64,000 bases of DNA from Pycnopodia helianthoides (Eukaryota; Echinodermata; Asteroidea; Forcipulatida; Asteriidae): assembly GCA_032158295.1 (NCBI GenBank), contig CM063262.1, forward strand, positions 4,001,394 to 4,065,393, given 5' to 3'. Below are positions 43,501-45,807 of the stretch, in pieces; the stretch's first letter is position 1; each line of letters opens with the position of its first letter. A program made the position numbers and the translations under genes. A model generated the notes under the pieces. The model was given only the letters and a program-made list of their open reading frames with translations, did no database searches and was not told the DNA's origin.

Positions 43501-45621
43501 ACTCCGAGAAGGTCAAGGTGATTGTCATGTTGGGGTCAGGGGCTAAAGGTCATATCAAGATTTAACATAAAGTACAGAATTAGTAATTATTGAAAGGAAT
43601 TTGCCTATTTTCAATCTGAAAGCTCACTGCCAATTCTCCAGAGTTCCGCCTGTAACACAAATAAAGCTGTTACTAGGCAAATAATTGCTTAGCAAAGAAA
43701 ACCTGGCTTAACAGAAACCGGTTACCACCCAAAATACCATGTAATATGTATATCTCGTGACTGGTTCCCAGCTAGTGCTTGCTTAGCAGGAAAATTGGCT
43801 AGCTGTATGAAATTAGGCAGCAGACCTACTGGTCAGGAAAATCCACTATTCTCGTAAATGGGCTCATGCTCAGAACCACGTGATCAATGGAAAATTATCA
43901 GGGCCCAATTTCTTAGAGTAAGCACAAAAAGTAGCTTAGCACAACAAATGTACGCTTACCAAGTTAAGGTTGACAGCCAAACTACCATATCACATGCACA
44001 ATTTGTGACTGGTATCATGCTCCTTTCTGCTTAGCGGACAAATGTTAACCAATATTTTCTGCTTTTAAAAGCAGCTCTATGAAATTTGGTCCTGGTAAGT
44101 TTGAGGTCAACCTACACACAACATGTAGCATTCCAATCAAAGTCTCCTATCACGGTAATTGGAATGACCAAAGGATATTTTATCAAAATTATATATGTAT
44201 TTTTTTGTAAACCCCCAACACCCAAACTTATGTTCGTTTTAATCTGTAAGCTCACTGATTTTAATTCATACCAGTACAAATTCTGTTTTTTAAATTAGCA
44301 CAATTTCAATACAGCCATACTCACAGCTTTGGCTTATTTTGAGTGTCATTTTTTTATCATACCTTTCACAGCATTGCGTTTACAACCATCATTGGTTGAA
44401 TTAGTTGCGGCATTTGCAACCCTTGGTGGTAGTACTGGAGGGATGCGAGGGCGGTTTTGTATGATTTGTGCACCTCCGCAAATTAGGGTTTGGCATTTAA
44501 CTGGTAAACTGTTTAACTGTAAACAAATTTGGAAGTCCGTTTCCAAATTTGCTTCGACAAAATAGGGAGAATGCCACCATGGCTAGATAGCCCAGTTGGT
44601 AGAGCACCGGCATGTTAATCCGGAGGTCGTTGGTTCAAATCCCGCTCTAGTCGATTTTTTCTGTTCTACCCCAAATTTGCTTAGCTTTTTTTATCAGCTT
44701 TCGAGGACTATTCGGAGTTTAACTGTTTAATCGTCATTGTTTATTGTAATTGTTTGTTAGTCGTCTGTCCTTTGTGAACTATTCATTTCACACCACAACC
44801 AGTGTAACTTCAGCCCCTTTCCAGCCATAACTGTCAGACTAGTGGCAACTCATGCCCTGTTTACCACTTTCAGAAAGCTAGGATGATCTCCATTGTATTA
44901 TGAATCAATATCAAACTACCCAAAAAAAAAAAACCACCAAGAAACTGCTTTTCCGCACAGAATTTGAACAGGTCAGTCTTTGGTAATTTTGTTGTTGTTT
45001 TTATTTTCTGAAAATTATTTTCTCAAAGATGAGTTCTGAAATGATTCAATGTTACACAATTGAGATCAAATAGGTCTTATTGAAAAGTATTTTGATTATT
45101 GATTTTAGCAAGTGGTAAAAATCAGGCAAATTTGGTCACTTAAATCTAACAGAAATAGCTGGAAATTCCCCAAATAGCAAACATTGGCAATACTTAATGC
45201 ACAAGGTTTTTAGCCAGGATTTGGTGAAAGGTTTTAACATTTTGCTGGAAATTTAAACACTGGGCATCCAAATTGTTCACTTACAATACACTTACATGTA
45301 AATGACAGATATCTATAACAGGGTGTCCAAAAGACACCCTGACACCCCTCTGGCTAACAGTATGCACCCTGTCTCGTAACCCCTTGGTCTACGACCAATG
45401 GGAGAATCCAGGGTTACCAACTAAGCAACTAAGCTCTCCTCACCTTGTATAAGCCATTCGCAGTGGCTGTTTTCTTCATAAAAGCCTTCTCCGTCCGTGA
45501 CAGTTCCTTCAAGACTGTCCAGGATGACCCTCCGCAAACCGGAGCATCCGGCTGCCGACACCACATGCCAGAAGTGACATAGGGTCAGCAGTAGCACCGG
45601 CAAGAGTTTGACTCTCCCCAT
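448..45621 (-). CDS. MEGF8: MEGF8 ortholog, 43 coding exons, 3' end outside the window
   Basis: This is a single-pass membrane protein of the attractin/MEGF8 family. The spliced exons give signal peptide, CUB, EGF, six Kelch repeats, PSI modules, EGF and laminin-EGF, a second CUB, EGF, a second Kelch block, PSI, EGF, laminin-EGF, a membrane-proximal domain, a transmembrane helix and a cytoplasmic tail. The doubled CUB-EGF-Kelch-PSI plan separates MEGF8 from attractin, which has one set. Visible coding length is about 8.2 kb (about 2,730 codons), near the family norm. All introns use GT-AG and phases agree at every junction except exon 30/31; exons 22, 39 and 41 carry small frameshifts. In vertebrates MEGF8 with MOSMO and MGRN1/RNF157 promotes Smoothened ubiquitination and affects left-right patterning; the same role here is inferred. 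The tail continues beyond position 1. Confidence 0.95.
1121..1190 (-). other. tRNA-like sequence (pseudogene or SINE head)
   Basis: On the minus strand, box A (TAGCTCAGTTGGTAGA) and box B (GGGTTCAAATCCC) are intact and correctly spaced. The acceptor stem mispairs and I cannot fold a proper anticodon stem, so it is probably not a working tRNA. Confidence 0.5.
1587..1937. mobile_element. piggyBac-like MITE, TTAA-flanked
   Basis: Ends AGGCACAATACACGTTTGGT and its inverse at the right, flanked by TTAA at 1583-1586 and 1938-1941. In the intron between exons 42 and 43. Confidence 0.75.
1995..2299 (-). CDS. MEGF8: MEGF8 exon 42: membrane-proximal domain
   Basis: Residues about 2443-2544, read without a start codon. 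It contains NGRASFFVVQPKFTNLDIRL followed by TIDITSGALDVYITYKSEFF, clearly the MEGF8 juxtamembrane domain. Acceptor after a T-tract (TTTTCAG), donor CAG|GTATGT, phase 1 in and 0 out. Confidence 0.92.
2300..3211. other. MEGF8 intron between exons 41 and 42
   Basis: Apart from an A-tract next to the exon 42 acceptor I see no recognisable element here. Short plus-strand frames have no motif. Confidence 0.5.
3212..3321 (-). CDS. MEGF8: MEGF8 exon 41: laminin-EGF end, with a 1-nt insertion
   Basis: CSTCEELFIGTPTNGNQCYR is followed, one base out of frame, by TVDQDTCFDPETQT; both align to MEGF8. The extra base lies at about 3250-3262. Removing it gives phase 1 out, as exon 42 needs. As written the frame stops within the exon. 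Confidence 0.83.
3744..3870 (-). CDS. MEGF8: MEGF8 exon 40: laminin-EGF
   Basis: It reads CQCNGHWDRCDKVTGEDCQC and KNNTDTPSC. Phase 2 in and 0 out. Confidence 0.92.
4322..4845 (+). mobile_element. small TIR element interrupted by a full-length tRNA-Leu SINE (4365-4791)
   Basis: The SINE starts with a tRNA-Leu-like head (GTCGTGGCCGAGCGGATAAG, CAA anticodon loop, long variable arm, GGGTTCGAGTCCC). It carries a conserved body and ends GCGCTATATAAGAACTGCG plus (TAT)n. TGTCCC is duplicated at its edges. The flanks (GGTGAATTAACGGCGGGTAA left, TTTTGACAAGGTCCCT right) match an uninterrupted copy at 11310-11406. Confidence 0.75.
4906..5032 (-). CDS. MEGF8: MEGF8 exon 39: laminin-EGF, frameshifted, last unit of an 86-bp array
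   Basis: ENAVCVNC and AGNMCETCVDGYFKNDDACQ match a MEGF8 laminin-EGF module but lie in different frames, separated by about one extra base near 4975. The exon starts TGAGGCC, whereas sister units in the adjoining array (for example near 5285) start TGGAAGGCC. Two missing bases there restore the phase-0 junction with exon 38. With both corrections the outgoing phase (2) fits exon 40. Confidence 0.8.
5006..5490. repeat. 86-87-bp tandem array carrying the exon 39 acceptor
   Basis: Six copies of AACAGCACCAATTGGGAAGA, near 5006, 5089, 5175, 5262, 5348 and 5435. On the gene strand each unit has intron 3' end (TCTTGTTATCTTCAG) plus the first about 30 nt of exon 39. Only the unit at 5006 continues into the rest of the exon. 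Confidence 0.85.
6066..6230 (-). CDS. MEGF8: MEGF8 exon 38: laminin-EGF
   Basis: It reads GQKCEKCLPFFVGDPTDGGT, then CVPCSTYCHGNSEIC. Donor AAT|GTGAGT, phase 0 at both ends. Confidence 0.92.
6893..7134. mobile_element. palindromic MITE (GGGCCCAATTTCATAGAGCT family)
   Basis: Long inverted arms begin and end GGGCCCAATTTC/GAAATTGGGCCC with subterminal TTGCTTAGCATGAAATTTC. AGCT flanks both ends. Same family as 22469, 31257, 38597 and 43901. Confidence 0.75.
7149..7341 (-). CDS. MEGF8: MEGF8 exon 37: EGF and laminin-EGF
   Basis: It reads CDRGYCFEPDLCQCDFGYVG and CDCNGHSTCAGVDSKSEC. Phase 2 in and 0 out. Confidence 0.93.
7364..7576. repeat. duplicated about 107-bp segment with A-tract
   Basis: GGGAGAGTAGGGATTAAAGA, an A-rich tract, CTGGAGGAAATTATT and TCTCACTTTA occur twice in tandem. 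Confidence 0.65.
7785..7965 (+). repeat. dispersed repeat A, plus copy
   Basis: Matches 23490-23660 and, inverted, 35-197. Intronic. Confidence 0.6.
8131..8305 (-). CDS. MEGF8: MEGF8 exon 36: EGF module
   Basis: It reads CPPENECLNGHHDCRENEDC and FECNCKPGYF, a calcium-binding-type EGF. Donor AAAA|GTAAGA, phase 1 in and 2 out. Confidence 0.92.
8943..9201 (-). CDS. MEGF8: MEGF8 exon 35: PSI module
   Basis: It reads CLSPTYQPLACATGSCGPLS, HCLEKPGCGWCALGEGNGTG and CMEGGLFEP. The SPTYQPL and CMEGGL stretches are family hallmarks. Phase 0 in and 1 out. Confidence 0.94.
9272..9451. mobile_element. TIR element (AATAGACCTTATGCAT ends)
   Basis: CAATAGACCTTATGCATA at the left is inverted as ATGCATAAGGTCTATTG at the right. 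A related copy in the opposite orientation lies at 61345-61490 (GGGCGCCCTACTCAAATGAC stretch shared). Confidence 0.7.
9688..9765. repeat. short outlying copies of the 34-bp minisatellite unit
   Basis: About 2.3 diverged units of GCGGCCGCTTTGGACATTTT and GATACAAGCTGCTTGTGGC, 2.6 kb from the large array. Confidence 0.75.
9822..10042 (-). CDS. MEGF8: MEGF8 exon 34: PSI module
   Basis: It reads FPIYNWNCFSSQLPD and CPVPCHDHTTCESCLSSGG, then KECRWSDRLGQ. Phase 1 in and 0 out. Confidence 0.92.
10205..10480. mobile_element. right half of a diverged piggyBac-like MITE
   Basis: It shares its interior (CAACTTTCGATAGTA, TGAGAAATATTT) with 52440-52780 and ends ACTCTGCCTTTAA. The left end is lost. Confidence 0.55.
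10500..10704 (-). CDS. MEGF8: MEGF8 exon 33: PSI module
   Basis: It reads TCKWCSQCPEGACIPMNLDC and CGASDCNKCIGTGLCIWSRQ, among the best conserved MEGF8 segments. Phase 0 in and 1 out. Confidence 0.93.
11310..11406. mobile_element. small TIR element, uninterrupted copy
   Basis: GGTGAATTAACGGCGGGTAA to TTTTGACAAGGTCCCT; inner inverted ACCTTGTCC/GACAAGGT. It is the empty counterpart of 4322-4845. Confidence 0.6.
11541..11667 (-). CDS. MEGF8: MEGF8 exon 32: PSI segment
   Basis: It reads SCAGVFTQGTVCNIDRVESR, then ECREARSCSECV. Phase 2 in fits exon 31; phase 0 out. Confidence 0.87.
11731..12260 (+). mobile_element. tRNA-Leu SINE split by a piggyBac-like MITE (11823-12147)
   Basis: The SINE head (GCTCTGGCGTTTCTGATCAG, GGGTTCGAGTTCC) stops at GTGTCC-TTAA (TTAA 11819-11822) and resumes at 12152 with GCAAGACACTCAAGC. 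The inserted 325-bp element begins AGGCCCTGTACACGATTGGT and ends inverted; TTAA is duplicated (right copy now TTAG, 12148-12151). The intact SINE at 4365 shows the empty site GTCCTTAAGCAAG. Confidence 0.8.
12263..12350. repeat. left direct repeat flanking the 34-bp array
   Basis: GATTATACAAAAATGGATTG through AGGGCAAAGTAAGAACAGTG recurs at 13392-13462 on the far side of the array. Confidence 0.75.
12350..13388. repeat. 34-bp minisatellite, about 30 units, each with GCGGCCGC
   Basis: Unit GATACAAGCTGCTTGCGG plus CCGCTATGGACATTTT. Most units are identical, with scattered A/G variants and frayed units at 13250-13340. Lies in the intron between exons 31 and 32. Confidence 0.95.
13993..14250 (-). 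CDS. MEGF8: MEGF8 exon 31: Kelch repeat 12 and PSI start
   Basis: It reads SSPAAVISEETIYIFGGYDG, then HQLSLPSDLC and the cysteine cluster CLAMLGCASC. Phase 2 in and 2 out; the incoming phase disagrees with exon 30. Confidence 0.9.
14390..15395. repeat. 108-bp tandem array derived from MEGF8 exon 30, nine units
   Basis: TGCAGGTATA anchors occur at 14451, 14562, 14670, 14778, 14886, 14981, 15089, 15196 and 15303. On the gene strand each unit carries Kelch coding sequence (ASDTLLAYQYTCNHW) and a donor GTGAGT, or GTATGG in two shortened units. The unit at 15303 is the exon itself. In-frame TAG codons separate units. Confidence 0.93.
15282..15420 (-). CDS. MEGF8: MEGF8 exon 30: Kelch repeat 11, first unit of a 108-bp array
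   Basis: A strong acceptor (pyrimidine tract then TTCTAG) opens QMPHMFQAAVSTSNYMVVMG, followed by ASDTLLAYQYTCNHWLDLR, the Kelch repeat expected here. The donor AGAG|GTGAGT gives phase 1, but exon 31 needs phase 2, so one base is missing or a junction is misplaced. Most of the exon, including the donor, is repeated eight more times downstream in the gene (14390-15281). Only this first unit has the acceptor; reading on into the next unit meets a TAG. Confidence 0.85.
15421..16245. other. MEGF8 intron between exons 29 and 30
   Basis: Contains the exon 30 polypyrimidine tract next to 15421 and a G-run near 15740. I see no recognisable mobile element. Confidence 0.45.
16246..16415 (-). CDS. MEGF8: MEGF8 exon 29: Kelch repeat 10
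   Basis: It reads LFGHSTVWHLASSALYVYGG followed by YRFHLDG and DKLYSLTYKPHGKHW, very close to other MEGF8 proteins. Phase 1 in and 0 out. Confidence 0.93.
16568..16730 (+). mobile_element. 5'-truncated tRNA-Leu SINE
   Basis: It contains CACAGCACCTTGTAAACCAT, ACTTCAAAACGTAGCTCCAC, GGCGCTATACAAATT and a (TAT)n tail, directly followed by another SINE. Confidence 0.7.
16738..17115 (+). mobile_element. tRNA-Leu SINE
   Basis: tRNA-like head GTCGTGGCCGAGCGGATAAG with CTCAAGT anticodon loop and GGGTTCGAGTTCC, then the same body as the copy at 4365. Its tail abuts a piggyBac-like MITE. Confidence 0.78.
17128..17511. mobile_element. piggyBac-like MITE (AGGAACATTACAGAATTGG subfamily)
   Basis: Terminal inverted repeats AGGAACATTACAGAATTGGT / ACCAATTCTGTAATGTTCCT, TTAA on both sides. 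Sister copies at 28650, 60232 and 62733. Confidence 0.85.
17654..17828 (-). CDS. MEGF8: MEGF8 exon 28: Kelch repeat 9
   Basis: It reads ASHSLTLVPVQQLVVIGGYS and KDVLEFDLREGRW. Donor ACAG|GTAAGA, phase 0 in and 1 out. Confidence 0.92.
17965..18975. repeat. 50-bp minisatellite, about 19-20 units
   Basis: Unit TTGATTTTGGAGGATTGAGG, CAGTAGGGATCCTACATAAA, CTCATATCAG. Fills the intron between exons 27 and 28. Confidence 0.95.
19039..19222 (-). CDS. MEGF8: MEGF8 exon 27: Kelch repeat 8
   Basis: It reads YNLVTKQWKQHFSG and PRRFHAATFF, then ISGGMNDTTVMQDVWFFNT. Phase 2 in and 0 out. A 50-bp minisatellite occupies the next intron. Confidence 0.92.
19648..19904 (-). CDS. MEGF8: MEGF8 exon 26: EGF end and Kelch repeat 7
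   Basis: Residues about 1479-1564. CSCSTPYGGDAC closes the EGF; RMGHTLISGSDNRLWLFGG and DLNDVWR open the second Kelch block. Phase 0 in and 2 out. Confidence 0.93.
20390..20640 (-). mobile_element. Penelope-like retroelement remnant with hammerhead-like motif
   Basis: It shares GGAGACTTCTCAGTTCTG, TTATTAACTACTAC, GCGGAGTGAGTTCTTTT and CAACATTTCAACTAGCTTGC with 21765-21945. On the minus strand CTGACGA, a 6-bp hairpin and GAAA occur at 20605-20634. Family assignment is from resemblance only. Confidence 0.45.
20717..20940 (-). CDS. MEGF8: MEGF8 exon 25: CUB-2 end and EGF
   Basis: It begins with CUB strand residues (TVIFQTYFPDVSDSPGFAAS) and continues with EGF cysteines (CPSDCDGNRECVSGKCRC). 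Phase 1 in and 0 out. Confidence 0.92.
21128..21260 (-). CDS. MEGF8: MEGF8 exon 24: CUB-2 middle
   Basis: It reads RDHVYVYDGIPEHLS and LGAFCGEELLDRVSVVAYSG, the central CUB strands. Phase 0 in and 1 out. Confidence 0.9.
21438..21556. repeat. inverted repeat
   Basis: AAGGTAGTGGTAGCACTTAA and its inverse TTAAGTGCTACCACTACCTT bound a spacer of about 65 bp. Likely a small non-autonomous element. Confidence 0.6.
21765..21945 (-). mobile_element. second Penelope-like remnant
   Basis: Copy of the 20390-20640 sequence; its hammerhead-like core is altered to CTAACGA at 21905-21934. Confidence 0.45.
22082..22295 (-). CDS. MEGF8: MEGF8 exon 23: CUB-2 start
   Basis: Residues about 1289-1359. It contains CSRECDGRMLLTNVDAAALG and YCLWVLTVGDN, matching the second CUB. 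Phase with exon 24 requires the donor TCT|GTGGGG, a weak site; the stronger-looking GTAGGT 4 nt downstream gives the wrong phase. Confidence 0.85.
22469..22661. mobile_element. palindromic MITE (GGGCCCAATTTCATA family)
   Basis: Starts GGGCCCAATTTCATAAAGCT, ends TTATGAAATTGGGCCC. Lies in the intron between exons 22 and 23. Confidence 0.75.
22691..22902 (-). CDS. MEGF8: MEGF8 exon 22: laminin-EGF, with two apparent 1-nt deletions
   Basis: The exon starts in one frame (FCELCKPGSYG), passes briefly through a second (NATDPD) and ends in a third (SCQECQCNGHGDVTLG to CVAGFYHDP). Together these match a continuous MEGF8 laminin-EGF pair. Read as written, it meets a stop near 22834. The breaks lie near 22854 and 22835, each explained by one missing base. 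With two bases restored the phase fits the next exon (2), which supports real exon structure and small deletions, either assembly errors or true mutations. Confidence 0.85.
22930..23155. mobile_element. left half of a piggyBac-like MITE
   Basis: TTTAAAGGGACACATTGCC and an interior shared with the 1587 and 52440 copies (CCTATATAAATGTAGATATA). The right end is missing. Confidence 0.55.
23243..23400 (-). CDS. MEGF8: MEGF8 exon 21: EGF and laminin-EGF start
   Basis: It reads CFHVCINGYCSEAPDYMCVC, GWTGENC and INCGCNNHSNCSRG. Phase 2 in and 1 out; donor GAAC|GTAAGT. Confidence 0.92.
23490..23660 (+). repeat. dispersed repeat A, plus copy
   Basis: Same family as 7785-7965 and 35-197. Confidence 0.6.
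24066..24330. mobile_element. TIR element (TAGACCGATCCATTAAGC ends)
   Basis: TAGACCGATCCATTAAGC left, inverted GCTTAATGGATCGGTCTA right. Intron between exons 20 and 21. Confidence 0.75.
24795..25043 (-). CDS. MEGF8: MEGF8 exon 20: PSI end and calcium-binding-type EGF
   Basis: Residues about 1083-1165. It contains PDVQECLLGLDDCHANATCN and GFECTCDRGFKGNG, the pattern of a calcium-binding EGF. Phase 2 at both ends. Confidence 0.92.
25619..25723 (-). CDS. MEGF8: MEGF8 exon 19: PSI module
   Basis: It reads CKSCLANFRCGWCGNRANPT followed by LG. The CGWCGN-x-x-NPTLG stretch is strongly conserved in MEGF8. Phase 2 at both ends. Confidence 0.92.
25785..25920 (-). mobile_element. retroelement-like repeat with hammerhead-like core
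   Basis: Minus strand 25880-25909 reads CTGAAGA, then GAGCAG/CTGTTC paired around AGTATA, then GAAAC. The rest (GAGATTTACACATGGTTGTA, AAGTTTACT) matches both arms of the inverted repeat at 40132-40405. Confidence 0.5.
26300..26442. mobile_element. palindromic MITE (AAGCCCGGTTC family)
   Basis: AAGCCCGGTTCCTACTTC at left and GTATAAACCGGGCTT at right. Closer-to-perfect copy at 57610-57798. Confidence 0.6.
26472..26603 (-). CDS. MEGF8: MEGF8 exon 18: PSI module
   Basis: It reads YTNCEDCSKRTKECAWCEVT and KTCFSFGTFITSFTYGQCP. CAWC and the downstream CF are PSI landmarks. Phase 2 at both ends. Confidence 0.9.
26778..27140 (+). mobile_element. SINE with tRNA-Leu-like head and type 2 tail
   Basis: GTGTCGTGGCCGAGTGGTCT head with CCCAAGC loop and GGGTTCGAATCTCG; the tail differs from the copy at 4365 and matches 228-398. 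So one tRNA head is joined to two different tails in this window. Confidence 0.72.
27183..27292 (-). CDS. MEGF8: MEGF8 exon 17: PSI module
   Basis: It reads NPLCEWLLSGDDALCTRRGR and ends near CTQKCH, matching the C-E-W variant PSI of MEGF8. Phase 0 in and 2 out; donor ATGA|GTGAGT. Confidence 0.88.
27756..28007 (-). CDS. MEGF8: MEGF8 exon 16: PSI module
   Basis: Residues about 883-966. It contains CAEYSTCSGCLTDNSCGWCP, then QTCELRDG and MDCGLYVDCLSCIE. The open frame runs past the donor GAG|GTAAGT, but only the part above 27756 aligns with MEGF8. Confidence 0.92.
28076..28545 (+). mobile_element. tRNA-Leu SINE, diverged and partly replaced
   Basis: AATCAAGCTCTGGTGTTTCT to GGATGGGATGTA at the 5' side; the 3' end AGCACTTTGAGACGCCCGC lies near 28500. 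The middle does not align. Confidence 0.5.
28650..28996. mobile_element. piggyBac-like MITE (AGGAGCATTACAGAATTGG)
   Basis: TTAA at 28646-28649 and 28997-29000, terminal inverted repeats as in the 17128 copy. Confidence 0.85.
29127..29330 (-). CDS. MEGF8: MEGF8 exon 15: acidic inter-PSI region
   Basis: Residues about 815-882. An acidic stretch (LPSEDEKEAERDDDSP) precedes SAMKLNWNGNLEEGEDSQ. Consensus splice sites, phase 0 at both ends. Confidence 0.87.
29527..29745 (-). CDS. MEGF8: MEGF8 exon 14: inter-PSI region
   Basis: Residues about 742-814. It reads VTIQEKTDNIFKLYYAASRE at its start and IFRVWMISSNSLSTLYLN near its end, equivalent to the beta-rich segment between PSI modules in MEGF8. 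Phase 0 at both ends. Confidence 0.88.
30050..30640. repeat. about 65-73-bp tandem array, about eight units
   Basis: Unit CCCCTTACTCCTAAAGACTA, CTGGGTACTGGGTGCTAGAT, TGCTCCGCCAAAAACACTTC, ACAGGAAGACGAG. Early units are shortened. Intron between exons 13 and 14. Confidence 0.88.
30850..30985. repeat. short tandem repeat, about 25 bp
   Basis: TTTTTGCAAAATCGAGGTAC-type units repeat about four times. Related sequence lies at 28560-28640 and 29005-29100 around a MITE. Confidence 0.6.
31011..31180 (-). CDS. MEGF8: MEGF8 exon 13: inter-PSI region
   Basis: Residues about 685-741. It ends PPGVTWIKYRHPQNTSQPDE, matching the NTSQPD stretch conserved in MEGF8 proteins. Acceptor TCTGTAG, donor GAG|GTGAGA, phase 1 in and 0 out. 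Confidence 0.88.
31257..31443. mobile_element. palindromic MITE (GGGCCCAATTTCATA family)
   Basis: CCCAATTTCATAGAGCTGCT left; AGCAGTTCTATGATATTGGG right. Confidence 0.7.
31661..31841 (-). CDS. MEGF8: MEGF8 exon 12: PSI module
   Basis: Residues about 625-684. It contains CPSICSSLVTCESCVIWGQG and EQCGWCVQERQCYQLGG. The acceptor follows a good pyrimidine tract (TTTGCCTCCTGTAAAG). Phase 0 in and 1 out. Confidence 0.9.
32273..32814. mobile_element. piggyBac-like MITE containing a nested palindromic element (about 32281-32452)
   Basis: Outer ends AGGCACTG and its inverse with TTAA on both sides (32269-32272, 32815-32818). The inner element runs from CCAATTTCACGAAGCCCTAG to GAGTTTGGTGAAATCGACA, a diverged copy of 42724-42893, with GCAG flanking both sides. 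Confidence 0.7.
33311..33541 (+). mobile_element. 3' end of a non-LTR retrotransposon
   Basis: Translates FPFLWNSLPVHIRQASSLHC then FKSLLKTHLFECAYL and stop, the typical C-terminus of LINE reverse transcriptases, followed by GGCGCTTTACAAATGTC and (TTA)n. Confidence 0.7.
33959..34037 (-). CDS. MEGF8: MEGF8 exon 11: PSI module
   Basis: A 79-nt exon giving CVSDPNCGWCTDDDACLGYS, the PSI hallmark (CGWC followed by a spaced Cys). Phase 2 in and 0 out. Confidence 0.9.
34095..34430 (+). mobile_element. 5'-truncated tRNA-Leu SINE
   Basis: CGTCCTTCGGATGGGACATA, TTGTAAACCATTACATGGTG and GAGCGCTATATAAGAAGC followed by (TTA)n. Confidence 0.72.
34502..34754 (-). CDS. MEGF8: MEGF8 exon 10: Kelch repeat 6
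   Basis: Residues about 514-598. It contains GRFGHAAAVRDGSTLLIVGG followed by YRG and GDLIAIRMP. The acceptor placed at GAAGAG before 34754 is the one that keeps phase 1; its pyrimidine tract is only fair, so the 5' edge is less sure than the rest. Donor CCAC|GTAAGT, phase 2. Confidence 0.85.
34840..35000 (+). repeat. dispersed repeat B
   Basis: GTCCAAATTGTTCACTTACA and TTTACATGTAAATGACAGAT recur at 45235-45366. Class unknown. Confidence 0.6.
35166..35309 (-). CDS. MEGF8: MEGF8 exon 9: Kelch repeat 5
   Basis: Residues about 466-513. It starts GGNVHEHY, a stretch strongly conserved in MEGF8, and continues to ELFHLGCHKWVDFD. Phase 1 at both ends. Confidence 0.93.
35540..35682 (-). CDS. MEGF8: MEGF8 exon 8: Kelch repeats 4-5
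   Basis: Residues about 419-465. It contains DIYAFHVEKRYWMKW and GRTFHSASIIGNYMVVFG; the donor TTCG|GTAAGT splits the second Gly of the GG pair. Phase 2 in and 1 out. Confidence 0.92.
36438..36627 (-). CDS. MEGF8: MEGF8 exon 7: Kelch repeats 3-4
   Basis: Residues about 355-418. It contains DVIYKYDLILRSGW and RGHSTVYHLDSKSLVVFGG. Donor CAAG|GTAAAC, phase 1 in and 2 out. Confidence 0.92.
37187..37409 (-). CDS. MEGF8: MEGF8 exon 6: Kelch repeats 2-3
   Basis: Residues about 281-354. It holds GRYAHSMVLYDDELIVFGG, then NELWSFDLLTLMW and the next repeat up to HLFVFGG. Donor GGAG|GTAAGT, phase 0 in and 1 out. Confidence 0.93.
37564..37706. repeat. TIR repeat, diverged (AGGCCTCGAATTT ends)
   Basis: AGGCCTCGAATTTCG left, CGAAATTCGAGGCCT right; resembles 39231-39383 and 41891-42055. 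Confidence 0.55.
37905..38185. repeat. irregular 20-30-bp minisatellite
   Basis: Variants of TACATTGGTTGCTATGGGTG and TATACTTGCTGTTATGAGTA. Intron between exons 5 and 6. Confidence 0.7.
38424..38518 (-). CDS. MEGF8: MEGF8 exon 5: Kelch repeat
   Basis: A short 95-nt exon giving GYDLNGVLDDLVRYNFTSNR followed by W: the second half of Kelch repeat 1 with the conserved Tyr and Trp. Phase 1 in and 0 out. Confidence 0.9.
38597..38790. mobile_element. palindromic MITE (GGGCCCAATTTCATA family)
   Basis: GGGCCCAATTTCATAGAGCT left, AGCTCTATGAAATTGGGCCC right, 20-bp perfect ends. Confidence 0.8.
39231..39383. mobile_element. TIR repeat (AGGCCTGGAATT ends)
   Basis: AGGCCTGGAATTACA left, AAATTCCAGGCCT right, with an interior shared with 41891-42055 (GCCATGGCCTCCGTTGCC). 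Confidence 0.65.
39533..39713 (-). CDS. MEGF8: MEGF8 exon 4: EGF end and Kelch repeat 1 start
   Basis: Residues about 189-248. It starts VQKCSCRNGFVGEGC, closing an EGF module, and ends in the Kelch signature GHTAEYHDTTDSLWVFGG. The donor GGAG|GTAGGG splits the second Gly codon, phase 1. Confidence 0.92.
40132..40405. mobile_element. large inverted repeat of the hammerhead-like element
   Basis: Two arms of about 130 bp in head-to-head arrangement (GGAAGGAACTATAAATAAAT left, inverted right) around about 20 bp. Both match the single copy at 25785-25920. Confidence 0.75.
40453..40674 (-). CDS. MEGF8: MEGF8 exon 3: CUB-1 end and EGF modules
   Basis: Residues about 115-188. The start MLIHLYSDTNYPLNGTTATY completes the CUB; then come EGF cysteines (CSNDCSGYGECVNYGCVCD and following). 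Acceptor CCTTCCAG, donor ATG|GTGAGT, phase 0 at both ends. Confidence 0.92.
41891..42055. mobile_element. TIR repeat (AGGCCTGGAATT ends)
   Basis: Second well-preserved member of the 39231-39383 family. Confidence 0.65.
42116..42540 (+). repeat. dispersed repeat C
   Basis: ATGGCCATGAAAATTA, CAACAAAATAACGAAGAAAA, CCGGTTACTTGTAAAAAA, CATTAAACCTACGTG and GCGCTAGACTTTC recur in the same order at 51547-52085. Confidence 0.65.
42724..42893. mobile_element. palindromic MITE (GTCGATTTCACAAAACTCTT ends)
   Basis: Nearly perfect inverted arms with GTCGATTTCACAAAACTCTT and internal CCTAACTTAGGAC palindromes. A copy is nested at 32281-32452. Confidence 0.8.
43205..43236 (+). repeat. short interstitial telomere-like repeat
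   Basis: GGTTAGGGTTAGGGTTTAGG and TTAGGG, about four imperfect TTAGGG units. Confidence 0.6.
43379..43542 (-). CDS. MEGF8: MEGF8 exon 2: CUB-1 core
   Basis: Residues about 60-114. It begins APDPNMTITLTFSEFETECT and continues with YDFLTVYDG, the CUB signature with the paired cysteine. Acceptor CTTTAG, donor AAC|GTAAG, phase 1 in and 0 out. Confidence 0.92.
43901..44093. mobile_element. palindromic MITE (GGGCCCAATTTC family)
   Basis: GGGCCCAATTTCTTAGAGTA left; CAGCTCTATGAAATTTGG right. Confidence 0.7.
44553..44680 (+). mobile_element. tRNA-Asn-derived SINE
   Basis: tRNA-like part 44581-44652 has TAGCCCAGTTGGTAGAGC, loop ATGTTAA (GTT anticodon) and GGTTCAAATCCC. It shares both flanks (GACAAAATAGGGAGA before, a TTCTGTTC/TTTGTTCA-like tail after) with two other copies, so it is a SINE rather than a tRNA gene. 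Confidence 0.72.
45235..45366 (+). repeat. dispersed repeat B, second copy
   Basis: Matches 34840-35000. Confidence 0.6.
45444..45621 (-). CDS. MEGF8: MEGF8 exon 1: start codon, signal peptide, CUB-1 start
   Basis: The ATG at 45621 opens a basic-hydrophobic signal peptide (MGRVKLLPVLLLTLCHFW), followed by the first CUB cysteine (AAGCSGLRRV) and the CEWLIQ motif typical of CUB domains. The donor is CAAG|GTGAGG, phase 1. It is the only good Met upstream of the CUB. Confidence 0.9.
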
Positions 45622-45807
45622 TATTTATGTACAAACTGTCAAGAAAACAATATTATTGTGGTTCATTACTCGACATTTAAAATTTAAAAAGTCGCATCCC
45701 CTCAAGGTGATCCCGTGGCTGCCGCTTCCCATGTTGTATCGTAAACTCGGGTGTGATCCCTGGCTACACGGCAGTTAACGGTTGCATGGCTTCTGACTGG
45801 CACCCCC

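Noticed and set aside
44581..44652. Functional tRNA-Asn gene
   Set aside because: GTT loop and both internal boxes are present, but T- and acceptor-stem mismatches and shared flanks with two other copies indicate a SINE head.
448..45621. Attractin rather than MEGF8
   Set aside because: Attractin has one CUB-Kelch-PSI set and no second block; two full sets and the transmembrane sequence fit MEGF8.
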